A stretch of 11,291 bases of DNA from Oscillospiraceae bacterium (GTDB lineage: Bacteria > Bacillota > Clostridia > Oscillospirales > Ruminococcaceae). Below the pieces are notes generated by a model. It ran no database searches and was not told the origin of the DNA. It was given only the letters and a program-made list of their open reading frames with translations. The position numbers and the translations under genes are program-made. Numbering within the stretch: the first letter of the stretch is position 1; every line of letters starts with the position of its first letter. Location of the stretch: contig JAFQND010000346.1 in the NCBI GenBank assembly GCA_017396055.1, positions 1 to 11,291 of the forward strand. Direction: 5' to 3'. Below, in pieces: positions 1 through 5,794 of the stretch.

Positions 1-594
1 AACAGTGATGATAAAGCCGTCTTCGCGGGGAACGCCGTTGACCTTGCCGCCCATACCGATCACGATATTTCTCAGAGCGCGGTCATTCATATCGAGGCAG
101 CGTTTGAAGAGGATACGGCGGGGATCGATGCCCAGCACGTTGCCCTGCTGCAGATGGTTATCCAGCATGGCGCACAGCAGATTGTTTGCTGCGGTGATGG
201 CGTGCATATCGCCGGTAAAGTGCAGGTTCAGATCTTCCATGGGAACGACCTGAGAATAGCCGCCGCCTGCGGCACCGCCCTTGACGCCGAAGACCGGACC
301 GAGAGAGGGCTCACGCAGAGCCATGACAGCCTTCTTGCCGATCTTTGCCATTGCTTCGCCCAGACCGATGGAAGTGGTGGTCTTGCCTTCGCCTGCGGGA
401 GTGGGGTTGATAGCGGTAACAAGAATAAGTTTACCGTCGGGGCGATCCTCCAGACGGGTGATCAGTTCATCGGACAGCTTAGCTTTGTACTTTCCGTAAA
501 ATTCCAGTTCATCCTGGTCAATACCAATCTTATCGGCGACCTGAGAGATGGGAAGCATTTTCGCGCTCTGCGCAATTTCGATATCGGACAACAT
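1..594 (-). CDS. fhs: Formate--tetrahydrofolate ligase, N-terminal part (cut by window edge)
   Basis: Formate--tetrahydrofolate ligase makes 10-formyl-THF from formate, THF and ATP in the cytoplasm. It feeds purine synthesis and, in acetogens, the methyl branch of the Wood-Ljungdahl pathway. The visible 198 residues begin [16 protein letters not shown] and contain the family's ATP-binding P-loop, [11 protein letters not shown] (about residues 64-74). The conserved stretches [22 protein letters not shown] and [15 protein letters not shown] follow, then [11 protein letters not shown] and [10 protein letters not shown]. The family is usually about 555 residues, so roughly the C-terminal 360 residues lie to the left of the window. 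The ATG at 594-592 is preceded by a strong AGGAGG-type ribosome binding site at about 604-609. The gene is divergent from the GH25 muramidase gene and has its own promoter. No frameshift or missing motif is seen in the visible part. The identification is based on recognised motifs and is very secure. Confidence 0.97.
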   Translation of the reverse strand, partial: MLSDIEIAQSAKMLPISQVADKIGIDQDELEFYGKYKAKLSDELITRLEDRPDGKLILVTAINPTPAGEGKTTTSIGLGEAMAKIGKKAVMALREPSLGPVFGVKGGAAGGGYSQVVPMEDLNLHFTGDMHAITAANNLLCAMLDNHLQQGNVLGIDPRRILFKRCLDMNDRALRNIVIGMGGKVNGVPREDGFIITV

Positions 595-648
595 GAAAAA
601 TTACCTCCTGCTGTTTTCCGCAGACATACATCGGCGGGGATGTGTTTT

Positions 649-666
649 ATGCGCCAAAATGCGCAT
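649..666 (-). other. Small hairpin in the fhs 5' leader
   Basis: ATGCGC (649-654) and GCGCAT (661-666) form a perfect 6-bp stem with a 6-nt loop, just downstream of the predicted fhs transcription start (about 671). No run of U follows it, so it is not a terminator. It could stabilise the 5' end of the transcript. The leader of about 77 nt does not resemble the THF riboswitch or another class I recognise. Confidence 0.35.
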
Positions 667-677
667 ACCATGTGGTT

Positions 678-707
678 ATTATAGCACAATCCATGTGAAA
701 AGTGCAA
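678..707 (-). promoter_or_regulatory. Predicted sigma-A promoter of fhs
   Basis: Read on the minus strand, TTGCAC (707-702) is followed after 18 nt by TATAAT (683-678). The -10 is preceded by TGC, giving an extended -10 (TGnTATAAT). Transcription would start near 671, leaving a leader of about 77 nt. The perfect extended -10 makes this convincing although the -35 is only half consensus. Confidence 0.7.
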
Positions 708-798
708 CCTATCCGGCAATTTTTTCTACTTATACAAAGTAATATTCCGCAGCATAAGGACAAAGAGAAAATATTACTCACATTTTATACAAAAAATA

Positions 799-827
799 TT
801 GAAATTTGACGTTTCTTTCGTTATAAT
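799..827 (+). promoter_or_regulatory. Predicted sigma-A promoter of the GH25 muramidase operon
   Basis: TTGAAA (799-804), a 17-nt spacer and TATAAT (822-827) form a near-consensus vegetative promoter in an AT-rich stretch. Transcription would start near 834, about 33 nt before the TTG start codon. A second -35-like TTGACG at 806-811 is only 10 nt from the -10 and cannot pair with it. Confidence 0.75.
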
Positions 828-866
828 TAAAGTAAATAGATATCTGTTGACCAAAGGAGAAAACCA

Positions 867-1922
867 TTGAATCAGCCGCAACGTCCCTCTCCTCCTGCCC
901 GCCGGCCGCAGCGAAGACGCGGTCCCTCCGCTTCACAGATCCTTTCTGCGCTGCTTGGTATCGCCTGTGTTTTTCTCACTGTGCTGACTGCAGTGTTCAT
1001 TCTGAAAAATCTTCAGCTGAAAAGCGAGCTGAAAAAAGCAGAAGAACGGCATGATGCCGCCGTCGCCGACCTTAACAGACAGCTGGAGGATACCATCGAA
1101 TCCACGATCCCCTTCGATGAATTCAAAGCCTATGCCGGCATGTATAATGTCAGCACCGAATTTATCCAGCGCTTTTTTGATGATGTGGTTGTCTACAAAG
1201 ACGACACCATCGTTTATGCCCCGATTGACCCGGAACTTCCGCTGCACGATTATGACTGGACTTATCTTGACCGGACCGACGGGCTGTACAGCTATAAAGA
1301 CGATAAATACACCGCAAAGCTGGGCGTGGATGTTTCCCGTTTTCAGAACAGCATTGACTGGGAAGCTGTCGGCGGCGACGGCATCCGTTTTGCCATGCTG
1401 CGGATGGGATACCGCGGCTATGTCGACGGTACACTGATGACCGACCCCTGTTTCAAACAGAATATCGAAGGCGCTCTGGCCAACGGTCTGCAGGTGGGTG
1501 TTTATTTCTTCTCACAGGCAGTGAACGCTGAAGAAGCGGTCGAAGAAGCCGAATATCTCCTTGAAGCTATTAAAGGCTATGATATAGTTATGCCGGTCGT
1601 CTTTGACATGGAGATCGTCACCGAAAGCGCAGATGCCCGCGCAAACACTCTTTCCCCTGCCGAGCGGACCGTCATTGCCAAAGCTTTCTGTGAACGGATC
1701 GCCGAGGCAGGCTATGATCCGATGATCTATGGCAACACAGCGTGGCTCCTCTCCAAGCTTGAGTGGAAAGAGCTGCAGGAATATCCCGTCTGGCTGGCTC
1801 AGTACAGCCGCGAACCTCATTTCCCCTATCGCTTCTCCATGTGGCAGTACACTTCAGCCGGAAAAGTAAACGGTATACAAGGTGATGTAGATCTCAATCT
1901 CTGCTTTGCAAGCGGATGGTAA
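867..1922 (+). CDS. Membrane-anchored GH25 family muramidase (lysozyme)
   Basis: This 351-residue protein is a glycoside hydrolase family 25 enzyme; the family cleaves the MurNAc-GlcNAc bond of peptidoglycan. A basic, proline-rich tail (1-20) leads into one membrane segment (about 24-46). A short coiled-coil-like stretch follows (about 49-78), then a linker and the GH25 barrel (about 150-351). Family hallmarks include GVDVSRFQ (Asp155), the catalytic pair in VFDMEI (Asp247, Glu249), VYFFSQA, WQYTS (326-330) and the closing DVDLN. The topology places the enzyme outside the membrane, anchored by its N-terminus. The start is TTG at 867: AAAGGAGA (853-860) lies at the right distance and the first in-frame ATG is only at codon 92, past the anchor. 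It is followed 21 nt later by a small membrane protein, probably co-transcribed. A role in wall remodelling is more likely than phage lysis, because there are no phage genes nearby. Confidence 0.93.
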   Translation: MNQPQRPSPPARRPQRRRGPSASQILSALLGIACVFLTVLTAVFILKNLQLKSELKKAEERHDAAVADLNRQLEDTIESTIPFDEFKAYAGMYNVSTEFIQRFFDDVVVYKDDTIVYAPIDPELPLHDYDWTYLDRTDGLYSYKDDKYTAKLGVDVSRFQNSIDWEAVGGDGIRFAMLRMGYRGYVDGTLMTDPCFKQNIEGALANGLQVGVYFFSQAVNAEEAVEEAEYLLEAIKGYDIVMPVVFDMEIVTESADARANTLSPAERTVIAKAFCERIAEAGYDPMIYGNTAWLLSKLEWKELQEYPVWLAQYSREPHFPYRFSMWQYTSAGKVNGIQGDVDLNLCFASGW

Positions 1923-1943
1923 AAGACGAAAGGTCGTGATATC

Positions 1944-2231
1944 ATGGCAGCCGTCAATCCCCTTCAGGTAATGCTGCAGCCGGTTCTCCGGCAGCTGAAT
2001 CCCTGGATCGTTCCTGTTTCGGAAGTGATCATTGCTCTTGCATTGCTCTATTGCCTGCTGCTCATGGCACGCGTCGCCCGTTATCCCAAAAATGAGGAAG
2101 ATGCCGCCGAATCCCGCCAAAAGGCGCAGCGCAATCTGCTCAACGGCATCATCAGCAGTGTTCTTCTGGTGATCATCATCCTGCTCATCCGATGGGGTTT
2201 GAGCGCTCTGTCCGTCTGGATCGGTATCTGA
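1944..2231 (+). CDS. Small protein with two membrane segments, function unknown
   Basis: I do not recognise this 95-residue protein. It has two hydrophobic segments (about 21-42 and 68-90) separated by a charged loop of about 25 residues (ARYPKNEEDAAESRQKAQRN). The positive charges in the loop suggest it faces the cytoplasm, with both ends outside. The ATG at 1944 has a modest AAAGG ribosome binding site at 1929-1933. The gene starts 21 nt after the GH25 muramidase stop and no promoter lies between them, so the two should share a transcript that ends at the terminator at 2242-2277. Size and layout are loosely holin-like, or like small TrbC/VirB2-type pilins, but no motif supports either. A partner or membrane modulator of the muramidase is a guess from position alone. 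That it is a real gene is supported by the ribosome binding site, the operon position and the clean terminator after it. Confidence 0.75.
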   Translation: MAAVNPLQVMLQPVLRQLNPWIVPVSEVIIALALLYCLLLMARVARYPKNEEDAAESRQKAQRNLLNGIISSVLLVIIILLIRWGLSALSVWIGI

Positions 2232-2241
2232 AAATTTGCTT

Positions 2242-2277
2242 TAAAAGGGATCTCAAACAGGTCCCTTTTATTTTTTT
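2242..2277 (+). terminator. Intrinsic terminator of the muramidase operon
   Basis: TAAAAGGGA (2242-2250) pairs perfectly with TCCCTTTTA (2262-2270) around a loop of about 11 nt, followed by seven T (2271-2277). It lies 10 nt after the stop of the small membrane protein. Confidence 0.9.
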
Positions 2278-2310
2278 GTACTCAAAATTTGAAAATGTTG
2301 AAAAATCCAC

Positions 2311-2339
2311 TTCCCTTTTGTCGTTTTATCATGTATAAT
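2311..2339 (+). promoter_or_regulatory. Probable promoter of the E2-like gene (strong -10, weak -35)
   Basis: A perfect TATAAT lies at 2334-2339, about 38 nt before the ATG at 2378. At 17-nt spacing the -35 would be TTCCCT (2311-2316), which matches only three of six consensus bases. The -10 is convincing. The poor -35 suggests a weak promoter or one needing an activator. Confidence 0.5.
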
Positions 2340-2377
2340 GTAAATATGTCAAAATTATGGCCAAAGAGGTGACCGCC

Positions 2378-3244
2378 ATGTTTGGAAAAAGACCGGACGG
2401 GCGCCTGATCCGCACTCTGGAGCCTATCCAGCGGGTCATGCCCTATATCATGAAAGAACGCAATGATGCCATGAACATGTTTGAGGAAGTGATCCTCTGC
2501 AAGCACATGGATGAATACATTGCCAAAAAAGCCGCAGACGGCATTGAAATGGACTATACCCGTATCATGCTCGCAGCAATGGTACGTATCCTTGCACTTC
2601 GCCCCCAGCTGAACCGTTTCATCATGCGCGGCAGAGTTTTCGCACGCCCCAAGATCTGGATCAGCTTTGTTGTACACCGTTCCTTCCGCGAAGAGGACGC
2701 CGGCACCACCGTCAAACTGGAATTTGACGGCACCGAAAGCATCTTTGAAGTGGCACAGAAGATCGACGATGTCATCGCCAAAGAGCTGGCTACCGCAGCC
2801 AACTCGGTCGGAAACAGCACCGACAAACTGCTGGAGACCATCATGCAGAAACTTCCCGGCTGGCTGATCGGCGGTGTCATCAATATCCTGATGTGGATGG
2901 ACAAACACGATATGCTGCCCAAAGCGTTGATCGATGCAGTACCCATGCACACTTCCCTCTTCTTTACCAACCTGAAATCGCTCGGCATCAACCATATCTA
3001 TCACCACACCTATAATTTCGGCACCACCAGCCTTTTCCTCGCACTGGGCAAAGAAAAGATGCAGCCTGTTGTGGTCGGCGACCATCTGGAAGCCGCAAAA
3101 GGCATCGGTATCGGTCTTGTCATGGACGAACGTATCTGCGACGGCCTGTACTTTGCCAGAACACTGAAAATGCTGAAAAAATTCCTCCGGCATCCCGAAT
3201 TGCTGGAAGAAAAACTCGAGGCCAAAGTCGAGGATATCCCGTAA
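2378..3244 (+). CDS. Stand-alone 2-oxoacid dehydrogenase E2/CAT-fold protein lacking the catalytic His
   Basis: This 288-residue protein resembles the catalytic domain of 2-oxoacid dehydrogenase E2 acyltransferases and chloramphenicol acetyltransferase. Supporting stretches are MDYTRIMLAAMVRILALRP (about 58-76), LNRFIMRGRVFARPKIWISFVV, and the C-terminal GIGIGLVMDERICDG (242-256). It has no lipoyl or E1/E3-binding domain, and no dehydrogenase genes are nearby. The fold's active-site motif is HHxxxDG (HRxxDG in E2); here it reads DERICDG (250-256). The catalytic His is therefore Glu251, while the structural Asp-Gly is kept. Acyl transfer by the usual mechanism looks unlikely, so it may bind a ligand or use another chemistry. 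The start at 2378 follows AAAGAGGTGA (2363-2372). An in-frame ATG at 2357 has no ribosome binding site and would add only seven residues. It is a single-gene unit with its own promoter and terminator. Fold assignment is fairly secure; the function is not known. Confidence 0.85.
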   Translation: MFGKRPDGRLIRTLEPIQRVMPYIMKERNDAMNMFEEVILCKHMDEYIAKKAADGIEMDYTRIMLAAMVRILALRPQLNRFIMRGRVFARPKIWISFVVHRSFREEDAGTTVKLEFDGTESIFEVAQKIDDVIAKELATAANSVGNSTDKLLETIMQKLPGWLIGGVINILMWMDKHDMLPKALIDAVPMHTSLFFTNLKSLGINHIYHHTYNFGTTSLFLALGKEKMQPVVVGDHLEAAKGIGIGLVMDERICDGLYFARTLKMLKKFLRHPELLEEKLEAKVEDIP

Positions 3245-3249
3245 ACAGA

Positions 3250-3275
3250 AAGCTCCCCTTCCGGGGAGCTTTTTT
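3250..3275 (+). terminator. Intrinsic terminator of the E2-like gene
   Basis: AAGCTCCCC (3250-3258) and GGGGAGCTT (3263-3271) form a 9-bp GC-rich stem with a TTCC loop, then a T run to 3275. It lies 5 nt after the stop and just before the end of the converging AraC-type gene. On the opposite strand the U-run is broken (TTTCTGTTT), so it would end that transcript less well. Confidence 0.92.
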
Positions 3276-3276
3276 G

Positions 3277-4185
3277 TTATGTTCTGCGGAACATCCGGCG
3301 GTATTTCAGCGGGGACATGCCGCATTGATTCTGAAAACAGCGGTAAAATCCGGAAGGATCTTCGAATCCCAGTGAAAGAGCGATCTCCAGCACCGACTGA
3401 TCGGAAAAAACCAGTTTTGACTGTGCCCGCCGGACACGGCAGAAAGCGATGTATTCGCCGGGAGACTGCCCGATACTGCCGCGGAAATTCCGCCTGAAAG
3501 CCGCCTCGCTCATCCCGCACAGGTCCGCGAGTTCCGATACCGACGGAACGGTACTGCTGTTCAGCCCATGATCAATAGCCGAAAGTGCGGGGCGAAGAGC
3601 CGAAAACCGTCTTCCGGGATGCAGGGTCAGCTTTTCCAGAGGAAGTGATACCCGGTAAAGCTCCAGCAAAAGAAGATACAGGCTGGAAGAAAGATAATCG
3701 GTACGGTGTGCCGGAAAAGCCTCTGTATCGGCGTCGGCACGGATAATTCTGGTGATCAGTTCAGCAAGATAAGGATATTCGGCAGGTTTCAGAATACCGC
3801 AAAGTCCCATCTGCCGGTAGAGCAATTCCTCCACCCCGGATGCCGCACCCGGATTCCAGGAGGCGATCAGTGCTTCTGGATCCAGATTCAGCCAGTACCA
3901 GCGGCTGCTTTCACTGCCGCTATTTTTGGACAAATGCCGCTGAAAAGGGAAAATCACCTGTACATCTCCCGCTTCGAATGGATAGTCGGTCTCTCCCACT
4001 CTGCAGATGCCGCTGCCGGAAACACAAAGTCCCAGTTCCAGTGTATCATGATAATGAAGGTAATTCAGCTCGAAAACCTCCAGAGGGCCGGGCCTGGCAC
4101 CGTTCCGATGCCATCCGCTGCGGGTAGAATCAAATACCGCCGGAAGAATTGATCGATTTCGCACGATTTTCGCCTTCTTTCGCAA
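3277..4185 (-). CDS. AraC-family transcriptional regulator with cupin-like sensor domain
   Basis: This 302-residue regulator has the two-part AraC layout. The N-terminal half carries a cupin-like ligand-binding segment (about 40-85: YLHYHDTLELGLCVSGSG, then FEAGDVQVIFPFQRH), typical of sugar- or metabolite-sensing members. The C-terminal domain (about 200-302) has two helix-turn-helix units, VSELADLCGMSEAAFRRNF (216-234) and VLEIALSLGFEDPSGFYRCF (265-284), ending in the family signature GMSPLKYRRMF. The start is TTG at 4185-4183, chosen because AGGAG (4197-4193) lies 7 nt upstream and no in-frame ATG exists near the N-terminus. The gene is divergent from the ADP-ribosylglycohydrolase-family gene 66 bp away, the usual arrangement for an AraC activator and its target. 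Three TTTCGC repeats lie within its own first codons and may be its binding sites, which would allow autoregulation. The ligand is unknown. Family assignment is very secure; the target is inferred from position. Confidence 0.95.
   Translation of the reverse strand: MRKKAKIVRNRSILPAVFDSTRSGWHRNGARPGPLEVFELNYLHYHDTLELGLCVSGSGICRVGETDYPFEAGDVQVIFPFQRHLSKNSGSESSRWYWLNLDPEALIASWNPGAASGVEELLYRQMGLCGILKPAEYPYLAELITRIIRADADTEAFPAHRTDYLSSSLYLLLLELYRVSLPLEKLTLHPGRRFSALRPALSAIDHGLNSSTVPSVSELADLCGMSEAAFRRNFRGSIGQSPGEYIAFCRVRRAQSKLVFSDQSVLEIALSLGFEDPSGFYRCFQNQCGMSPLKYRRMFRRT
4157..4183. promoter_or_regulatory. Candidate AraC operator: three helically phased TTTCGC repeats
   Basis: TTTCGC occurs at 4157-4162, 4168-4173 and 4178-4183, with start-to-start distances of 11 and 10 bp. 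That is one DNA turn each, so all three would face the same side of the helix. Relative to the predicted start of the enzyme gene's transcript (about 4220) they centre near -60, -49 and -39, where AraC-type activators bind next to or over a weak -35. They overlap the first nine codons of the regulator gene, so bound protein could also block its own transcription. The repeats are seen directly; their role as operators is inference. Confidence 0.5.
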
Positions 4186-4205
4186 GGAATTTCTCCTATG
4201 GCTCT

Positions 4206-4233
4206 ATTATAATAAAACTGGGAATAAAATCAA
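4206..4233 (-). promoter_or_regulatory. Predicted promoter of the AraC-type regulator gene
   Basis: On the minus strand TTGATT (4233-4228), a 16-nt spacer and TATAAT (4211-4206) form a good vegetative promoter. Transcription would start near 4199, only about 14 nt before the TTG start codon, so the leader is almost nothing but the ribosome binding site. Its -10 overlaps the opposite-strand -10 of the enzyme gene. Confidence 0.6.
4208..4213 (+). promoter_or_regulatory. -10 element of the ADP-ribosylglycohydrolase-family gene (no good -35)
   Basis: TATAAT at 4208-4213 lies 38 nt before the ATG at 4252. At 17-nt spacing the -35 hexamer would be AGGAAT (4185-4190), which has almost no consensus match. 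A perfect -10 with no -35 is the pattern expected of a promoter needing an activator bound just upstream. The sequence ATTATAAT (4206-4213) holds -10 hexamers for both directions. Confidence 0.55.
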
Positions 4234-4251
4234 GAACAGGAGGGTATTTCC

Positions 4252-5745
4252 ATGAAGTTTTCCAAAGAATATCTGCGCGACTCAATCTATGCCTGCTGGC
4301 TGGGCAAGAATATCGGCGGTACCATCGGCACTCCCTATGAGGGCGGCCGTGAGATCCTGGACATCTCCGGTTTTAATTCTGAGCCGGGTCAGCCTCTGCC
4401 CAACGATGACCTTGACCTGCAGCTGGTCTGGCTGAGAGCGATGGACGAACTTGGTCCCGAAAACGTCAACTCCAAGACACTGGGCGAATTCTGGCTGGGC
4501 TTTGTCAAACCCCATTGGAACGAATACGGTGTCGGCAAAGCAAATATGCGCGGCGGCATCCTGCCTCCCCTGTCCGGCGAAGTGTTCAACGAACACTGGA
4601 AAGATTCCAACGGCGCATGGATCCGCACCGAGATCTGGGCAAGCCTTTATCCCGGCAATGTGGAAAAGGCTATCCGCTATGCTTTTGAGGACGCCAGCGT
4701 CGACCACGGTTTTGCCGAGGGCAGCTATGCCGCTATCTTCGTGGCTGCCATGGAAAGCGCCGCCTATGTCTTCAAGGATATCCGCGTGCTGATCGATATC
4801 GGTCTGTCCAAGATCCCCGCTGAATGCCGTGTTTCCAAGGCTGTCCGTCTGGTCGTGGAAGAATTTGACAAGGGCACCGACTGGAAGATCGTCCGCCAGA
4901 TGCTGGTGGAACAGTCTGCTGATATCGGCTGGTTCCAGGCTCCCGCAAATGTAGCTTATGTTATCCTCGGTCTGCTCTATGGCGGATGCGACTTCAAGAA
5001 ATCCGTCATCCTCGCCGTCAACTGCGGCGACGACACCGACTGTACCGGTGCTACCGCCGGCGCACTCTTAGGCATCATGCACGGCATGAAGGGCATCCCC
5101 GAAGACTGGCGTCAGTACATCGGCGACAGCATCGTTACCTGCTGCACCCTGAACGGTCACGGCAAATTCCCCGGCAGCTGCACCGAACTGACCGAATGTG
5201 TGCTGAACATGCTGCCCGTCACCATGAAGATCGGCATGCAGGACTTCATCCCCGACAACAAGCCCGGACTTGCCCCCAAAAATCTCATCACCGTCGGCGA
5301 CGAGAACGATTTCTCCGGCATCAATCCTGAGGACTATATGGGCACCGCCTTTGTCGACAGCATGAGCATCCGCAGCCGCTGGTCCTTCAGCATCGACTCG
5401 CCCTTTGCCGAAGCGATCATCTCCTATGACCGTCAGCCCGTCATCGCCCCCGGCGAGACCCTGACCGGCAAAGTGACCATTCTCCCCCACACCCTGCCCG
5501 AAGCAAGACAGTTCCGCCTGAAATGGGTGCTTCCCGAGGGATGGCAGGTCTCCGGCCGCAAGTGCCTCTTTACCGCCACCATGTCAAGCTTCAACACCGC
5601 CCTTGACACCGACCTCGCCAATGCGGAAACAACCTTCACCATCACCGCCGGCGAAAACGTGGACGCCGTCAATGATATCATCCTCGATATCACTGCACCC
5701 GACCGTCCCACCCATATCTTTGTTCCGATGACCATTCTCGGATAA
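4252..5745 (+). CDS. ADP-ribosylglycohydrolase family protein with C-terminal beta-rich extension
   Basis: This 497-residue protein belongs to the ADP-ribosylglycohydrolase (DraG/ARH, PF03747) family, whose members hydrolyse N- or O-glycosidic bonds to ADP-ribose or related ribosides using two Mg ions. Visible hallmarks are AxWLGKNIGGTIGTPYEG (about 14-31), the acidic metal-site segment NDDLDLQLVW (51-60), DASVDHGFAEGSYAAIFVAAM (147-167) and the metal-binding GDDTDCTGATAGALLG (259-274). The enzyme domain fills roughly residues 1-330. The remaining 165 residues, including SDxxFAEAIISYDRQPVIAPGETLTGKVTIL-like beta strands, look like an Ig-like or NEW3-like sandwich, longer than the usual 300-350-residue family members. 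No signal peptide is seen. The ATG at 4252 follows AGGAGGG (4238-4244) with 7-nt spacing. Divergent from it is an AraC-type regulator that probably controls it. There is no nitrogenase or ADP-ribosyltransferase nearby, so a role in catabolism of a nucleoside- or glycoside-type compound is as likely as protein de-ADP-ribosylation. Confidence 0.9.
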   Translation: MKFSKEYLRDSIYACWLGKNIGGTIGTPYEGGREILDISGFNSEPGQPLPNDDLDLQLVWLRAMDELGPENVNSKTLGEFWLGFVKPHWNEYGVGKANMRGGILPPLSGEVFNEHWKDSNGAWIRTEIWASLYPGNVEKAIRYAFEDASVDHGFAEGSYAAIFVAAMESAAYVFKDIRVLIDIGLSKIPAECRVSKAVRLVVEEFDKGTDWKIVRQMLVEQSADIGWFQAPANVAYVILGLLYGGCDFKKSVILAVNCGDDTDCTGATAGALLGIMHGMKGIPEDWRQYIGDSIVTCCTLNGHGKFPGSCTELTECVLNMLPVTMKIGMQDFIPDNKPGLAPKNLITVGDENDFSGINPEDYMGTAFVDSMSIRSRWSFSIDSPFAEAIISYDRQPVIAPGETLTGKVTILPHTLPEARQFRLKWVLPEGWQVSGRKCLFTATMSSFNTALDTDLANAETTFTITAGENVDAVNDIILDITAPDRPTHIFVPMTILG

Positions 5746-5758
5746 CTCCCTGAAACGC

Positions 5759-5793
5759 AAAAAACGGCGCAGCCGAAAGGCCGCGCCGTTTTT
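5759..5793. terminator. Bidirectional intrinsic terminator with GAAA tetraloop
   Basis: AAAACGGCGC (5761-5770) pairs with GCGCCGTTTT (5783-5792). After one A-C mismatch, an inner GCC/GGC stem closes a GAAA tetraloop (5775-5778). T runs follow on both strands (5789-5793 on the plus strand; six A from 5759 on the other). It sits between the converging ADP-ribosylglycohydrolase-family and MATE genes and can end both transcripts. Confidence 0.95.
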
Positions 5794-5794
5794 C

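Noticed and set aside
595-677. Possible folate (THF) riboswitch upstream of fhs
   Set aside because: The leader is about 77 nt and shows only short local hairpins. The conserved core and pseudoknot of the THF riboswitch could not be found by eye.
154-684. Open frame of 176 codons on the plus strand
   Set aside because: It is antisense to formate--tetrahydrofolate ligase and its promoter region, which are unmistakable.
867-2231. Prophage lysis cassette (endolysin plus holin)
   Set aside because: The muramidase has an N-terminal membrane anchor, and there are no phage structural genes, integrase or attachment sites anywhere in the window.
2282-3520. Long open frame of 412 codons on the minus strand
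   Set aside because: It runs antisense to the E2-like gene and across the terminator into the AraC-type gene. It has no ribosome binding site and its translation resembles no family. It is a by-product of codon bias in the real genes.
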